From the NCBI GenBank assembly GCA_903870145.1, contig CAIQBO010000001.1, positions 33,688 to 97,687 of the forward strand: 64,000 nucleotides of DNA. Direction: 5' to 3'. Under the pieces are notes generated by a model. It made no database searches, was not told where the DNA came from, and saw nothing but the letters and a program-made list of their open reading frames with translations. A program made the translations under genes and the position numbers. Positions 25,341-34,301 of this stretch are shown piece after piece (the stretch's first letter is position 1; each line of letters begins with the position of its first letter). The DNA is from an uncultured Burkholderiales bacterium. Its GTDB lineage: Bacteria; Pseudomonadota; Gammaproteobacteria; Burkholderiales; Burkholderiaceae_C.

Positions 25341-26821
25341 GTGTCAACCTGACGAGCCGCTTCGATGGCAGCAGCATCGTCCTGCGCAGCGCCGTTGAAG
25401 AACAGGTTCAGCAGCACTGCAGAGATCGATGAAAGCAAGATTCCAGATTCAATCAGAGGGTGCAAGTTGTGGGGCATCCACTGTTTGAAGTTAGGGGCAA
25501 TCAACGGGATCATGCCGATACCGATCGAGATGGCCACCACCAAACTGTTAAAGCGATTGTTCTTGAAGTCGACCCCGCCTAAGATCCGTATGCCAGTGGC
25601 GGCGACCATGCCAAACATCACCAAGCCCGCCCCGCCTAATACCACCGTTGGCAATGATTCAACCAATGCAGCCATCTTTGGGATAACACCTAATACAACC
25701 AAAATGATGCCGCCTGCCACGCACACAAAGCGGCTTTTCACGCCTGTCACGGCAACCAAGCCTACGTTTTGTGAAAAGCTGGTGTAAGGGAAGGTATTGA
25801 AGATGCCGCCAATGAAGGTGCCCAAACCATCGGTGCGAAGACCGCGTGTGAGTGCAGCGCGGTCCACATGACGTCCTGTCATGTCCCCCAAGGCGAGGAA
25901 CATGCCGGTGGACTCGATCATCACAACAATCATGACCAAAGTCATGGTCAAAATCAGCACAGGGTCAAACACGGGCATGCCAAACTGAAATGGCATCACG
26001 ATGCCAAACCATTCAGCTTTGCCTACCTTGTCAAAGTTCATCAAGCCCATGGAAGTGGCCACGACGCTGCCAATCACAATACCTAGAAGCACCGAGATGT
26101 TGGCAATGAAACCTCGTGCAAACTTGGAGATCAACAAAATACAAGCCAGTACCAATGCAGCAATGCCCACGCCGGTCAAGTCGGCATATTTGGGATTGGG
26201 CAGTTTGGCAACCAGGGCCAAATCTTTTGGAACGGCTGGCAAGGTCGAGCCCGGCGCAGTGGCAACTGCTGCAGCATCTGCCAACCATTTGGCGTGCTCC
26301 GGATTGACGATAGACGGCGCTGTGGGTCCAAAAGGATTGCCAAAAATCCAGTTGATACCAATGCGCATCAAACTGATGCCAATCACAGCAATGATGGTGC
26401 CAGTAACCACCGGCGGAAAGAAGCGCAACATACGGCTGACCATCGGGGCGATCAGCATTGAGATGAGACCTGCCCCGATGATGGCGCCAAAAATCAGCTG
26501 GGCACCAGCAGGGCCAGAACTACTGCCCGCCATGGACACCATGGGTGCAACAGCCGCAAATGTCACGCCCATCATGACGGGCAAGCGAATACCAAACCAT
26601 TGAGTGGCACCCCATGACTGGATCAGTGTGACCAAGCCGCAAACAAACAAGTCAGCGGAAATGAGCATGGCCACTTGCTCGGGGCTGAGCTTGAGGGCTC
26701 GCCCAACGATCAGCGGCACAGCAACCGCACCCGCATACATCACCAGCACGTGCTGCAGGCCAAGGGCGGCGAGCTTGACAGTTGGCAGTTGCTCGTCCAC
26801 AGGGTGAACAGTTTGAGTCAT
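25334..26821 (-). CDS. nucleobase:cation symporter-2 family permease (xanthine/uracil type)
   Basis: 495 residues with 12 to 14 hydrophobic helices. NCS2 signatures are visible: QHVLVMYAGAVAVPLIVG near the start, LPVMMGVTFAAVAPM, FFPPVVTGTIIAVIGISLM, and GLGTFIGGIFNTFPYTSFSQNVGLVAVTG with the conserved N-x-G region. The family carries xanthine, uric acid, guanine or uracil with protons across the inner membrane; this sequence is closest in feel to purine (xanthine/urate) carriers, which I cannot settle by eye. The promoter region holds a perfect 16-bp palindrome, so expression is probably repressor-controlled by a purine-pathway regulator that is not in this window. Confidence 0.92.
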   Translation of the reverse strand: MTQTVHPVDEQLPTVKLAALGLQHVLVMYAGAVAVPLIVGRALKLSPEQVAMLISADLFVCGLVTLIQSWGATQWFGIRLPVMMGVTFAAVAPMVSMAGSSSGPAGAQLIFGAIIGAGLISMLIAPMVSRMLRFFPPVVTGTIIAVIGISLMRIGINWIFGNPFGPTAPSIVNPEHAKWLADAAAVATAPGSTLPAVPKDLALVAKLPNPKYADLTGVGIAALVLACILLISKFARGFIANISVLLGIVIGSVVATSMGLMNFDKVGKAEWFGIVMPFQFGMPVFDPVLILTMTLVMIVVMIESTGMFLALGDMTGRHVDRAALTRGLRTDGLGTFIGGIFNTFPYTSFSQNVGLVAVTGVKSRFVCVAGGIILVVLGVIPKMAALVESLPTVVLGGAGLVMFGMVAATGIRILGGVDFKNNRFNSLVVAISIGIGMIPLIAPNFKQWMPHNLHPLIESGILLSSISAVLLNLFFNGAAQDDAAAIEAARQVDTH

Positions 26822-26831
26822 TTTTGTGTCT

Positions 26832-26898
26832 CCAAGGGTTAATGTATTCCAAACTGTATACAGTTTTCCGCCATTTTTAACCTAGAGATAACCCTTGG
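26832..26898. repeat. perfect 10-bp inverted repeat flanking the permease promoter
   Basis: CCAAGGGTTA at 26832-26841 and its exact reverse complement TAACCCTTGG at 26889-26898 enclose 47 bases that include the palindrome at 26851-26866. The outer arms could form a long hairpin in transcripts or mark a second protein-binding symmetry. No T-run follows, so a terminator is unlikely. Confidence 0.5.
26851..26866. promoter_or_regulatory. perfect 16-bp palindrome AAACTGTATACAGTTT, likely operator
   Basis: The 16-base sequence equals its own reverse complement. Its core CTGTATACAG has the TGTATACA form seen at sites of several GntR-family repressors (family knowledge). It ends 29 bases before the ATG of the nucleobase permease, where an operator overlapping the promoter would be expected. 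Which protein binds it is unknown. Confidence 0.6.
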
Positions 26899-26935
26899 GC
26901 CATGCTCGCTGTTCAGTCTCAAGGAGGCTTGCGGC

Positions 26936-27640
26936 TTAATTCAAGCCCAAATAAATGCGCCGAATCCGGTCATCTTGCGCCAATTCCTTGGCGGTTCCCT
27001 CTTGCGCAACGTGGCCGTGCTCTAAAACATAGACGCGGTCGGCAATGTGCAATGCCGATTGCGCATCTTGCTCAGCCATCAAAATGGCAACACCGGTGTC
27101 GCGAATGCTGCGAATGGCCGCAAAAATCTCCATCTTCAAGCGGTGCGCAATGCCCACAGAAGGCTCATCGAGCAACAGCAAGCGCGGAGCGCCCATCAAT
27201 GCTCTTCCAATGGCCACCATTTGCTGCTGCCCACCAGACAAGGTGCTGACGATTTGTCCGCATCGTTCAGACAAAATAGGAAACAGATCAAAGACGCGCT
27301 GCATGTCTTTGGCCACTGCAGCTTTGTCTTTGCGCAAGTACGCACCGAGTTGCAAATTTTTAAGCACGGTCAATTCAGGGAAAAGGCGTCTGCCCTCAGG
27401 GCAATGACAAATGCCAAGGCCGACCACAGATTCAGTTGCAACGTCATGCAATGATCGGCCATCTAAAGTCAAAGTGCCTTGCGAAACAATCGCGCGTGAA
27501 ATGGCTTTGAGCAAAGTCGATTTGCCAGCACCGTTGGGGCCCAAAACAGCGACCAACTCGCCAGGCATCACTTCAAGGCTGATATTTTCCAGAGCCTGCG
27601 CTTTGCCGTAAGAGGCACAGAGTTGGTTCAGTTTAAGCAT
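26936..27640 (-). CDS. livF: branched-chain amino-acid type ABC transporter ATPase LivF
   Basis: 234 residues. Walker A GPNGAGKST, signature LSGGQQQMVAIGRAL, Walker B LLLLDEPSVGIAHRLK and switch region MAEQDAQSALH; the LivF-specific GICHCPEGRRLFPELTVLKNL is present. It is the last gene of the livKHMGF unit, starting eight bases inside the stop of livG, so translation is coupled. It forms the ATPase pair with LivG on the cytoplasmic side of the transporter. Confidence 0.93.
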   Translation of the reverse strand: MLKLNQLCASYGKAQALENISLEVMPGELVAVLGPNGAGKSTLLKAISRAIVSQGTLTLDGRSLHDVATESVVGLGICHCPEGRRLFPELTVLKNLQLGAYLRKDKAAVAKDMQRVFDLFPILSERCGQIVSTLSGGQQQMVAIGRALMGAPRLLLLDEPSVGIAHRLKMEIFAAIRSIRDTGVAILMAEQDAQSALHIADRVYVLEHGHVAQEGTAKELAQDDRIRRIYLGLN

Positions 27641-28382
27641 CGTGCGATGGACTCAAAGGGTTTTGTTTACCAATGTACGCCTCAATCACGCGCGGGTTGT
27701 TGACAATGTCAACGGGCGAGCCCTCGGCAATGACTTCACCAAAATCAATGGCCACCACGCGTGAGACCAGCTGCATGAATTCACGAAGCCGGTGCTCGAT
27801 CAGCAAGATGGTGAGCTTTTGCTCTTTGTGCAACTGACGTATCAGCGTCGACAAGGCCTCTATTTCTGACGACCCTAAGCCTGCAAACGGCTCGTCCAAC
27901 AACAACAACTCAGGGTCAGTGGCCAGTGCCCGTGCAATTTCCAATCGGCGCAAATCGCCATACGACAACAATTCAGAAGGTGTGTGCGCTTTGGCCAATA
28001 GACCGACCTGGTCCAGAAGGTCCATGGCACGCTGGCCCAAGTCATCGGACTTCACGCGGGGCCCCAAGCTGCCAACCAAAACATTTTCAAGCACGGTCAA
28101 GCCCACGAAGGGGCGACACAGCTGAAAAGTGCGCGCCACGCCCAAGCCTACGATCGCATTGGACTTCATCTTGCGCAGAGAATGGCCGCGAAAAGAAACG
28201 TGTCCTTCATCGGCAGGAATGAAACCAGTAATCAGATTGAAGAGCGTGGTCTTGCCTGCGCCGTTGGGGCCCAAGATGCCGACAATTTCGCCTTGCGCCA
28301 CGGAGATGTTGATGTCCTTCAAGACATGCAAGCCACCAAAGTGCTTGTCCAGATGCTGGATCTCTAAAAGCGCCCGACTCAT
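27633..28382 (-). CDS. livG: branched-chain amino-acid type ABC transporter ATPase LivG
   Basis: 249 residues from the ATG at 28382, which overlaps the TGA of livM as ATGA. Walker A GPNGAGKTT, the LivG-type signature LSYGDLRRLEIARAL, Walker B LLLLDEPFAGLGSSEIEA and switch His in LIEHRLREFMQLV are visible. An upstream in-frame start at 28496 would run inside livM and add a non-homologous 38 residues. Partner of LivF. Confidence 0.93.
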   Translation of the reverse strand: MSRALLEIQHLDKHFGGLHVLKDINISVAQGEIVGILGPNGAGKTTLFNLITGFIPADEGHVSFRGHSLRKMKSNAIVGLGVARTFQLCRPFVGLTVLENVLVGSLGPRVKSDDLGQRAMDLLDQVGLLAKAHTPSELLSYGDLRRLEIARALATDPELLLLDEPFAGLGSSEIEALSTLIRQLHKEQKLTILLIEHRLREFMQLVSRVVAIDFGEVIAEGSPVDIVNNPRVIEAYIGKQNPLSPSHDA

Positions 28383-29329
28383 GAGGGCTCCCGGGAACGC
28401 CAATTGCGCAGCTTGTTCCAAGTCGGCGCCACGATGCCATTGGGCAAGAAAAACAAGATGAAGATCAGCATCAAGCTGTAAATCATCAACCGCCACTCGC
28501 CAAAATCGCGCAGACCTTCAGTCATCAAAGTGAGCAAGAGCGCACCGCCCACAGGGCCAAAAATAGTACCCATGCCGCCCACATACACCATGGTGATGAT
28601 GGTGATGGAAGTCACCACAGCAAACAGCTGAGGACTTACTTGCAATTGGTAATGCGCATACAGAGCGCCGCCCAAGCCCGCAAACCCTGCGCTGATGATC
28701 AATGAGACAATTTTGTAAGTGGTGATGGGCAGGCCTGCGGCCAAGCAAGTGGCTTCATCGCCCCGAATGGCGCGCAAAATCAAACCCCAGCGCGAGCGGG
28801 CCATCCACGCCAAAAGCAAAGTGGTCAAGCCCAACAACGACAAAACAAACCAGTAGTAATGCAATTGATTTTTGATCAAAGGCTTGATGTCTTGAATGCC
28901 TTCCTCTCCGCCTGTGAATTCCCAAAAAATTAACATCAAGCGTTGCATGATCACAGCCGCGGACAACATCGCCAGTGCAAAGTACGGGCCTCTTAAGCGC
29001 AATGTAGGAAAGCCCAGAATCAGGCCAAAAAACATGGCCACCAGCATCGAGGCCGGCAGACTCCACCACGGCCCCACCCCAAATTGAACGTTCAGAAAAC
29101 CTGCCGTGTAGGCGCCTACCCCAATGAACAAAGAGTGTCCAAAATTCTCTCGCCCCGTCAAGCCCGACATGAAATCCCAACTGACCGACCAAATGCCATA
29201 AATGGCGGCAACAGTCAGCACACCAATCAGATACTTTCCAGGTAAGAGAGTAGGCACGACAGCTAAAAAAAGCAAAGCTGCCAGACCTCCTGCCAAACTG
29301 ATTTTGTCTAAACCTTTGAATGCTTTCAT
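28379..29329 (-). CDS. livM: branched-chain amino-acid type ABC transporter permease LivM
   Basis: 316 residues with eight to ten transmembrane helices. LivM hallmarks: GIWSVSWDFMSGLTGRENFGHSLFIGVGAYTAG, GFPTLRLRGPYFALAMLSAAVIMQR and AGFAGLGGALYAHYQLQVSPQLF. It forms the membrane pore with LivH. It lies 15 bases from livH and overlaps livG by four. Confidence 0.93.
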   Translation of the reverse strand: MKAFKGLDKISLAGGLAALLFLAVVPTLLPGKYLIGVLTVAAIYGIWSVSWDFMSGLTGRENFGHSLFIGVGAYTAGFLNVQFGVGPWWSLPASMLVAMFFGLILGFPTLRLRGPYFALAMLSAAVIMQRLMLIFWEFTGGEEGIQDIKPLIKNQLHYYWFVLSLLGLTTLLLAWMARSRWGLILRAIRGDEATCLAAGLPITTYKIVSLIISAGFAGLGGALYAHYQLQVSPQLFAVVTSITIITMVYVGGMGTIFGPVGGALLLTLMTEGLRDFGEWRLMIYSLMLIFILFFLPNGIVAPTWNKLRNWRSREPS

Positions 29330-29344
29330 GACAAATCAGTATTC

Positions 29345-30196
29345 CTAAAAAGCAGCACGCTTGCCAAAAATACCTGCGGGCCTGAACACCAGCATCAGCA
29401 AAGTTGCAAGCACAGAGACGATTTCAGTCCAACTGCTGGAGACCAAGTAGGAAACGCATGTTTCCGCATAGCCAAGTAGAAAAGCTGCAGCAATGCTGCC
29501 CGGAATGGAGCCCAGGCCTCCCACCACCACAATGGCAAAGGCTTTGACAATCGGCAGCAAATGCATAGAGGGTTGAACCGACAAAAATGGCCCTGCCATC
29601 ACGCCGGCCAAGGCTGCAAGCCCGGCCGAGATGGCCATCACCAGCGAGAAGATTTTGTCGCTCGGTATGCCCATGTATTTGGCCGCTTCAGGGTCCTGAG
29701 AAATGGCCAAGATCGCACTTCCCAATCGGGTGAACTGAATGAATGCATACAGCGCGCCAATGGCAACCGTGGCAACAGCCAAAGTCAAAAGACGAGCACC
29801 CGCCACGTCCACCCCGCCCAAGTTAACTTTGACGTCCACAAACGATGGTACGTTGCGGTATTCCGAACCAAAAACCAAAAAGAGTGTTTGCTCAACCACC
29901 AGTGCCACGGCCAAGGAAATCATCAACACACCAATTTGCGAGTGTCGCTGGGGGCGAATCAAAACCTTCTCGACCACAACGCCAAAAAGCGCCACAAAGG
30001 CAATCGCGATGAGGGCCGCAGTCCACAAAGGCAAGCCCACTACGGTCGTCAAGACATAGGTTCCATAGGCGCCCAGGGCGTAGAACGAGCCGTGTGCCAG
30101 ATTCAATATGCGGGCCACACCAAAGATCAAGGTGAAGCCCACCGCCAGCATGGCGTAGATGGCGCTGGTGACAGCGCCATAAATCAGAATTTCCAA
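29345..30196 (-). CDS. livH: branched-chain amino-acid type ABC transporter permease LivH
   Basis: 283 residues with about eight transmembrane helices. Diagnostic segments: YAMLAVGFTLIFGVARILNLAHGSFYALGAYGTYVL, RPQRHSQIGVLMISLAVALVVEQTLFLVFGSEYRNVP, and FAIVVVGGLGSIPGSIAAAFLLGYAE. The start codon lies two bases downstream of the stop of livK. It is the partner permease of LivM. Confidence 0.93.
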   Translation of the reverse strand: MEILIYGAVTSAIYAMLAVGFTLIFGVARILNLAHGSFYALGAYGTYVLTTVVGLPLWTAALIAIAFVALFGVVVEKVLIRPQRHSQIGVLMISLAVALVVEQTLFLVFGSEYRNVPSFVDVKVNLGGVDVAGARLLTLAVATVAIGALYAFIQFTRLGSAILAISQDPEAAKYMGIPSDKIFSLVMAISAGLAALAGVMAGPFLSVQPSMHLLPIVKAFAIVVVGGLGSIPGSIAAAFLLGYAETCVSYLVSSSWTEIVSVLATLLMLVFRPAGIFGKRAAF

Positions 30197-30197
30197 T

Positions 30198-31454
30198 TTA
30201 TTTTTTCATCCAAGGGGGCAAGATGAAGTTGCCCGTGCGCAACTCTTTAGGATAGATCACGGCGCGTTCACCCTTGTCTTGCCACTGCGCAAAGATCAGG
30301 TTCATCTTGCCCTTGCCGGTTTGCACATCGTGCATATCGTCAAACGTGATCTCACCACCCACACCTTCAAATTTGGTTTTCTCCAACTCTTTGATCACTT
30401 TGTCAGTGTCAAAACTGCCAGCACGTTTAACTGCATCGGCATAGATGTAAACCGAGTCATAGGCAAAGAAGGCCGTGTAAACCGGGTAGTTGGCAGAGTT
30501 CTTTTTAAACTCATCAAAAAACGGAATGGTTTTTTTCGTCAAGGGTGCACGCACCGCAAAATTGGCTGCCACTTCCGAGATCGATTTACCCCCAATGCGG
30601 GCGTAGAAGTCTCCGTCCATGCTTTTCACATCGATGCCGCCATAAGGCACTGGCACTTGTGCGTCATGCCATTGTTTGGCAAACACGTCGCTGGAGGCGT
30701 GTGAAAGAATCACGACCATGTACTGCGCGCCGCTGGACTTGACCTTGGCCAGCAAGGGCGAGAAATCGGAGGTTTGCGTGTCAAAAAATTCGGTGAGTTT
30801 GAGTTCTGCACCGACTTCTTTGGCACCTTTGGCCAACACAGGCACTAAGTCTTGCACCCACTTGGCGTTTTCACCCACGATGGCAATGTTTTTGTAACCT
30901 AACTCACCAATCACAAAATTAGCGATGTAATCCACCAAGCTTCTGGCTTGGTGCGCGGCGTTGATCGGGCCTACGCGAAAGATGTATTTATAGTTGTCGT
31001 AGTCTTGCTTGACTTTGGCGGTGATAGAAGGCGATGCCGCGCCCACGCCCAAGTAAATGGTTTTAGCAGCCGAGATGTGCGGCAGTTGGGCCAGCGTGAC
31101 GCCGCTGGTGTAGCCGCCAATGAGCAAGTCCACCTTTTCATCGGCAGTGAGCTTTTTGATGGCACTGATGCCTGTTTCAGGATTTTCAGTTTCGTCTGCA
31201 GCCACAAACTCGAACTTCCTGCCCAGCACGCCACCTTTTTTATTGATGTCGTCCACCGCCATTTTGATGGCCGTGATCGTGTCGCGACCAACCTGCAATT
31301 GCAAGGATGTGGGGACACCGATTTTGATGGGTTTATTGGTTTGGGCCTGCGCGCTGAGCGGGGCTAAAGCCAGGCCACTGAGCAAGCCCGTGAACAAACA
31401 AGTCAAAGTGGCAAGGCGCCGGACTTTGTGAAAACTTGGGGATTTCGAAATCAT
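30198..31454 (-). CDS. livK: ABC transporter substrate-binding protein (LivK/periplasmic-binding type 1)
   Basis: 418 residues, a periplasmic-binding fold type I protein. Signal peptide about 1-37 (TCLFTGLLSGLALAPLSAQAQ). The mature part begins KPIKIGVPTSLQLQVGRDTITAIKMAVDDINKKGGVLGRK, then AADETENPETGISAIKKLTADEKVDLLIGGYTSG and YIFRVGPINAAHQARSLVDYIA, as in the amino-acid-binding subfamily. AAGGAG precedes the ATG with normal spacing. First gene of the livKHMGF operon. The ligand is not fixed by sequence; branched-chain amino acids, amides or aromatic compounds are all seen in this family, so the symbol indicates family only. Confidence 0.9.
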   Translation of the reverse strand: MISKSPSFHKVRRLATLTCLFTGLLSGLALAPLSAQAQTNKPIKIGVPTSLQLQVGRDTITAIKMAVDDINKKGGVLGRKFEFVAADETENPETGISAIKKLTADEKVDLLIGGYTSGVTLAQLPHISAAKTIYLGVGAASPSITAKVKQDYDNYKYIFRVGPINAAHQARSLVDYIANFVIGELGYKNIAIVGENAKWVQDLVPVLAKGAKEVGAELKLTEFFDTQTSDFSPLLAKVKSSGAQYMVVILSHASSDVFAKQWHDAQVPVPYGGIDVKSMDGDFYARIGGKSISEVAANFAVRAPLTKKTIPFFDEFKKNSANYPVYTAFFAYDSVYIYADAVKRAGSFDTDKVIKELEKTKFEGVGGEITFDDMHDVQTGKGKMNLIFAQWQDKGERAVIYPKELRTGNFILPPWMKK

Positions 31455-31545
31455 GCTGTCTCCTTAAAATGGTGGGACACAAAACAGTCTTTCAACTGGG
31501 CCTCATCATTTTGAACAGATTCATTTGCAAGTAGACAGCGGTATA

Positions 31546-31558
31546 ACCCTAATAGGGT
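31546..31558. promoter_or_regulatory. inverted repeat ACCCT-AAT-AGGGT upstream of livK
   Basis: ACCCT at 31546-31550 and AGGGT at 31554-31558 with a 3-base spacer, in the 151-base intergenic region upstream of livK. It is short, and it may be an operator or a chance repeat; the flanks extend the symmetry with one mismatch (TAACCCT/AGGGTAA). About 92 bases from the livK ATG, which is far for a typical repressor site. Confidence 0.3.
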
Positions 31559-31605
31559 AAGGTGCATTCAGCCCAACTGGCCAAACCAGCCCAAGCGGGC
31601 GCTTG

Positions 31606-31845
31606 TCACGACCCCGGCGTCTCCGATTGCCCTCGCGTGCTTGCCGGATCCTCTGGAGGCGTCTTCTTTTTCTTGAAAATCAGCCGCAGCAAGGCATAAG
31701 CCGTCAGCACACCAAAAATGATGTAGATCCCGAGTTGGACGTTGGTCAAAGTCCCGACATGGGCGTCGATCTCGTCATAAGTTGACAAGAGGGTATTGAC
31801 CACCGGATTTTCCTTGCGGTACTGGGCATAGGCGCCGTTGTCCAT
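31606..31845 (-). CDS. small single-pass membrane protein
   Basis: 79 residues from the ATG at 31845. A soluble N-terminal half (NGAYAQYRKENPVVNTLLSTYDEIDAHVGTLTNV) is followed by one transmembrane helix (about 44-60, LGIYIIFGVLTAYALLRLIF) and a basic then acidic/Pro-rich cytoplasmic tail (KKKKTPPEDPASTRG). AAAGG lies upstream of the ATG. The family is not recognised. It lies between livK and the TonB receptor, 73 bases from the receptor stop codon. Confidence 0.55.
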   Translation of the reverse strand: MDNGAYAQYRKENPVVNTLLSTYDEIDAHVGTLTNVQLGIYIIFGVLTAYALLRLIFKKKKTPPEDPASTRGQSETPGS

Positions 31846-31918
31846 GGGTAACCTTTCGTGGGTGACGAACAATCTTAGCTCAGCTGAGCCCTTTCTGCGT
31901 CAAGCCAGGTCAATTCGG

Positions 31919-34237
31919 CTAATAATCCATCACCACAGAAATGCTGGCATGGCGCCCTGGCTGGCTGTAAGCATCCACGACGGCTGAATTGGCTGCCAGC
32001 CCTTGAACATCGGACCAAAGCCAATACCGGCGGTTACTCAAGTTGGCCAGCTCCCAATTCACCCTCACATCCTTTCGCACTCGCCATTGCCCCTGCAAGT
32101 CCAGGGTCGTGGCTGCAGGCAAGGTCAGCTGCGCGATCCGGGGAGGATTGATGGGTTTGGGCAAGTAAGGGCTTTCAAGTTCCTCCGCAGTCTTGGCAGC
32201 ATGGCGGATGGCGCCTAGCTGCACATCCCATTGGACCGTTTTGTATTTCAGTCCGACTGTCAATTTAGACGGATCGATGGCGCTCAGAGGTCTGCCTGTA
32301 CTGTTGTTTCGACCGTTTGCACGACCATAGGAAAAGGGCATGGTCAAAGTACCTTGGGCCACAGACCCTAAATCCATCAAGCCTTTGATTTCAAAGCCAT
32401 CGATAGAGGCGTTGTCGATATTGACCGTCTGAAACAGCAACGGGTCCCCTGCCAGTCCAGCACCTCCCAATGGCTTTTTGTCGACGATCAGTTGATGGAA
32501 GTGTCCCGCGAAAACGGCGGCATCAAAACTCAAACTGTCCAAGCGCGCGCGCACACCAAGCTCCAAATTGCGGCTGGTCTCAGGTTTGAGATCAGGGTTG
32601 GGCAAAAGGCTGACAAAGGTACTGGGGGTCGGGTTCTCGGTAAAACCGTTGACCTGCGCTGCATTGGGCGCCCTGAATCCGCTGGCGTAGTTGGCAAAGA
32701 GGCTCCATTGGCGTGACAATGTGTGCAAGGCGCCTAACTTGGGTGATACATTGACGCCAGACAATGACTTTCCAAGTATCGCAGAAGGTGGCGAAAACCC
32801 ACTTTGCCTCAAAACCTTCAAGTCAAACTGCTCCCATCTAAGTCCTGGTGTGATGCGCCACTGCTCTGAGGCGAACTCACTTTGCAAGAATGACGCCGTT
32901 GTGCTATCGCGCGTATCTGGAAAATATTTTTTCGGCAGATAGGTGGGTAACGGTGCGGGGTCTGAACCATCAAAGAAACTACTGACATCGGTGCTTGAGA
33001 GGCCCAGTCCATACGTGATTTTTTGCACCCAATTGGAATTGATACGCAATAGCTTATCTGCTTGCACACCCAACTGCCACGCGCGTTCGTTATAAGAGGT
33101 ATCGCGAATTCGAAGGCCCATATCTTTGCGAAGGGTGCGACCATTGTCTTGAGCTGTCGTACTTTGAACAGCAGCCGTCGTTTGAAAATAATCTGCCATC
33201 GCGGCGTCTAAACTGTAGTTCGCATTCCATGCCAGACGTTGACGTTGCATTGTTTTCGTGGCACTTTCATCCATCACCGAAGCCGCAACAAACGGCGCTT
33301 TGGTACGGCTTGAAAGCAACTCAATTTGCGAATCTTTTTTAACATGCTCGAAAGTCAGTACATGTTTTTGGCCCGCTTGGGGCTGAAGAACAAATTTTCC
33401 AAGAACCGATCCAGCCTTGTCTGACTGTGGATTAGGTCGGGTGCGGTCCACGCTGGCGCTATCGTTGACCCCCATATTGTCTAGCGCGTTGGCATGCGCA
33501 CTCGATCCAGTGAGCAACCATTGCAGAGTGTCACTTTGCTGGTAAGCCAGGCTGGCCGCAAGGGCGGCACTTTGGTCATCTCCGGCATAACGCATGGAAA
33601 GTTTCCCCCCCATTGGCTTAGACGACCCATCGCTTGCCTTGAGAAAATCTGAGGGCTCCAAAGTGATGAAGTTGACCAGCCCAGCTAAGGCATCTGAACC
33701 GTAGAGTACAGAGCTGGGGCCTCGCACCAACTCAATGCGTTTGAGCAATTCAAGCGACAAAGTATCACGGCCAAAAGCGTTGCTGCCATTGATATAACTG
33801 CGAGGCAAACGGATGCCATCGATCAACATCAACACTCGATTGCCATCCAGGCCTCTGACGTTAAAGCCGGCATTGCCATCACGGCCGGTTGGATTGCCTG
33901 CGCCTGTGACTCCAAATCGCGCAGGCGCTCGCTTGACGGAAACATTCGGCAAACCTTTGGCAAGGTCACGAATGTCCACAAGTTGCCCCTCCTCTAACTC
34001 AGCAGCAGTTATCACATCGACCGACAAGGGCAAATCTTCACGCCGTTGCTCGCTGCGAGAACCACTGATCACCACAGTTTCCAAAGCGGCCACAAGCACA
34101 TTGTCAGCGTTTGATGGAGGTTGCGCTGGCGCACTTGCAGCGTGCCCCGCCAAAAAGGCAAGCGCAGCCAAGCACGTCAGATTTCGCATCGCTCCAGGAA
34201 CATTTGAAAGTTGAGTGAGGGTTTGAGTCCGGTTCAT
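31919..34237 (-). CDS. TonB-dependent receptor, haem/haemoglobin type
   Basis: 772 residues. Signal peptide about 1-39, then a TonB-box-like ETVVISGSRSEQRRED, plug domain (residues about 55-185: DLPLSVDVITAAELEEGQLVDIRDLAKGLPNV, FNVRGLDGNRVLMLIDGIRLPRS, RGPSSVLYGSDALAGLVNF) and a 22-strand-type barrel ending in the aromatic C-terminus ...HASISVVMDY. The SYINGSNAFGRDTLSLELLKRIELVRG plug and FRAPNAAQVNGFTENP, NPDLKPETSRNLELGVRA barrel motifs are typical of haemoglobin/haem receptors. It is an outer-membrane importer energised by TonB. It is divergent from the haem-copper operon, sharing its 208-base promoter region, so haem uptake may be co-regulated with haem-rich respiration (inference). Confidence 0.88.
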   Translation of the reverse strand: MNRTQTLTQLSNVPGAMRNLTCLAALAFLAGHAASAPAQPPSNADNVLVAALETVVISGSRSEQRREDLPLSVDVITAAELEEGQLVDIRDLAKGLPNVSVKRAPARFGVTGAGNPTGRDGNAGFNVRGLDGNRVLMLIDGIRLPRSYINGSNAFGRDTLSLELLKRIELVRGPSSVLYGSDALAGLVNFITLEPSDFLKASDGSSKPMGGKLSMRYAGDDQSAALAASLAYQQSDTLQWLLTGSSAHANALDNMGVNDSASVDRTRPNPQSDKAGSVLGKFVLQPQAGQKHVLTFEHVKKDSQIELLSSRTKAPFVAASVMDESATKTMQRQRLAWNANYSLDAAMADYFQTTAAVQSTTAQDNGRTLRKDMGLRIRDTSYNERAWQLGVQADKLLRINSNWVQKITYGLGLSSTDVSSFFDGSDPAPLPTYLPKKYFPDTRDSTTASFLQSEFASEQWRITPGLRWEQFDLKVLRQSGFSPPSAILGKSLSGVNVSPKLGALHTLSRQWSLFANYASGFRAPNAAQVNGFTENPTPSTFVSLLPNPDLKPETSRNLELGVRARLDSLSFDAAVFAGHFHQLIVDKKPLGGAGLAGDPLLFQTVNIDNASIDGFEIKGLMDLGSVAQGTLTMPFSYGRANGRNNSTGRPLSAIDPSKLTVGLKYKTVQWDVQLGAIRHAAKTAEELESPYLPKPINPPRIAQLTLPAATTLDLQGQWRVRKDVRVNWELANLSNRRYWLWSDVQGLAANSAVVDAYSQPGRHASISVVMDY

Positions 34238-34287
34238 AGCGCATCCAATTAATTCGATTTCTGGATGCTATGGACACCGAGACTGCT

Positions 34288-34301
34288 TTGATTTGGATCT
34301 G
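34288..34301. promoter_or_regulatory. candidate Fnr/Dnr-type box TTGAT-TTGG-ATCTG
   Basis: Eight of ten half-site bases of the FNR/Dnr consensus TTGAT-N4-ATCAA match: the left half is perfect, the right half is ATC followed by TG instead of AA. It lies in the shared promoter of the TonB receptor and the haem-copper operon, about 150 bases before the first plus-strand start. A Dnr-type regulator is encoded at the end of the operon, and its helix has E, S and K at the DNA-contact positions, which supports binding to such a site. Confidence 0.45.
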
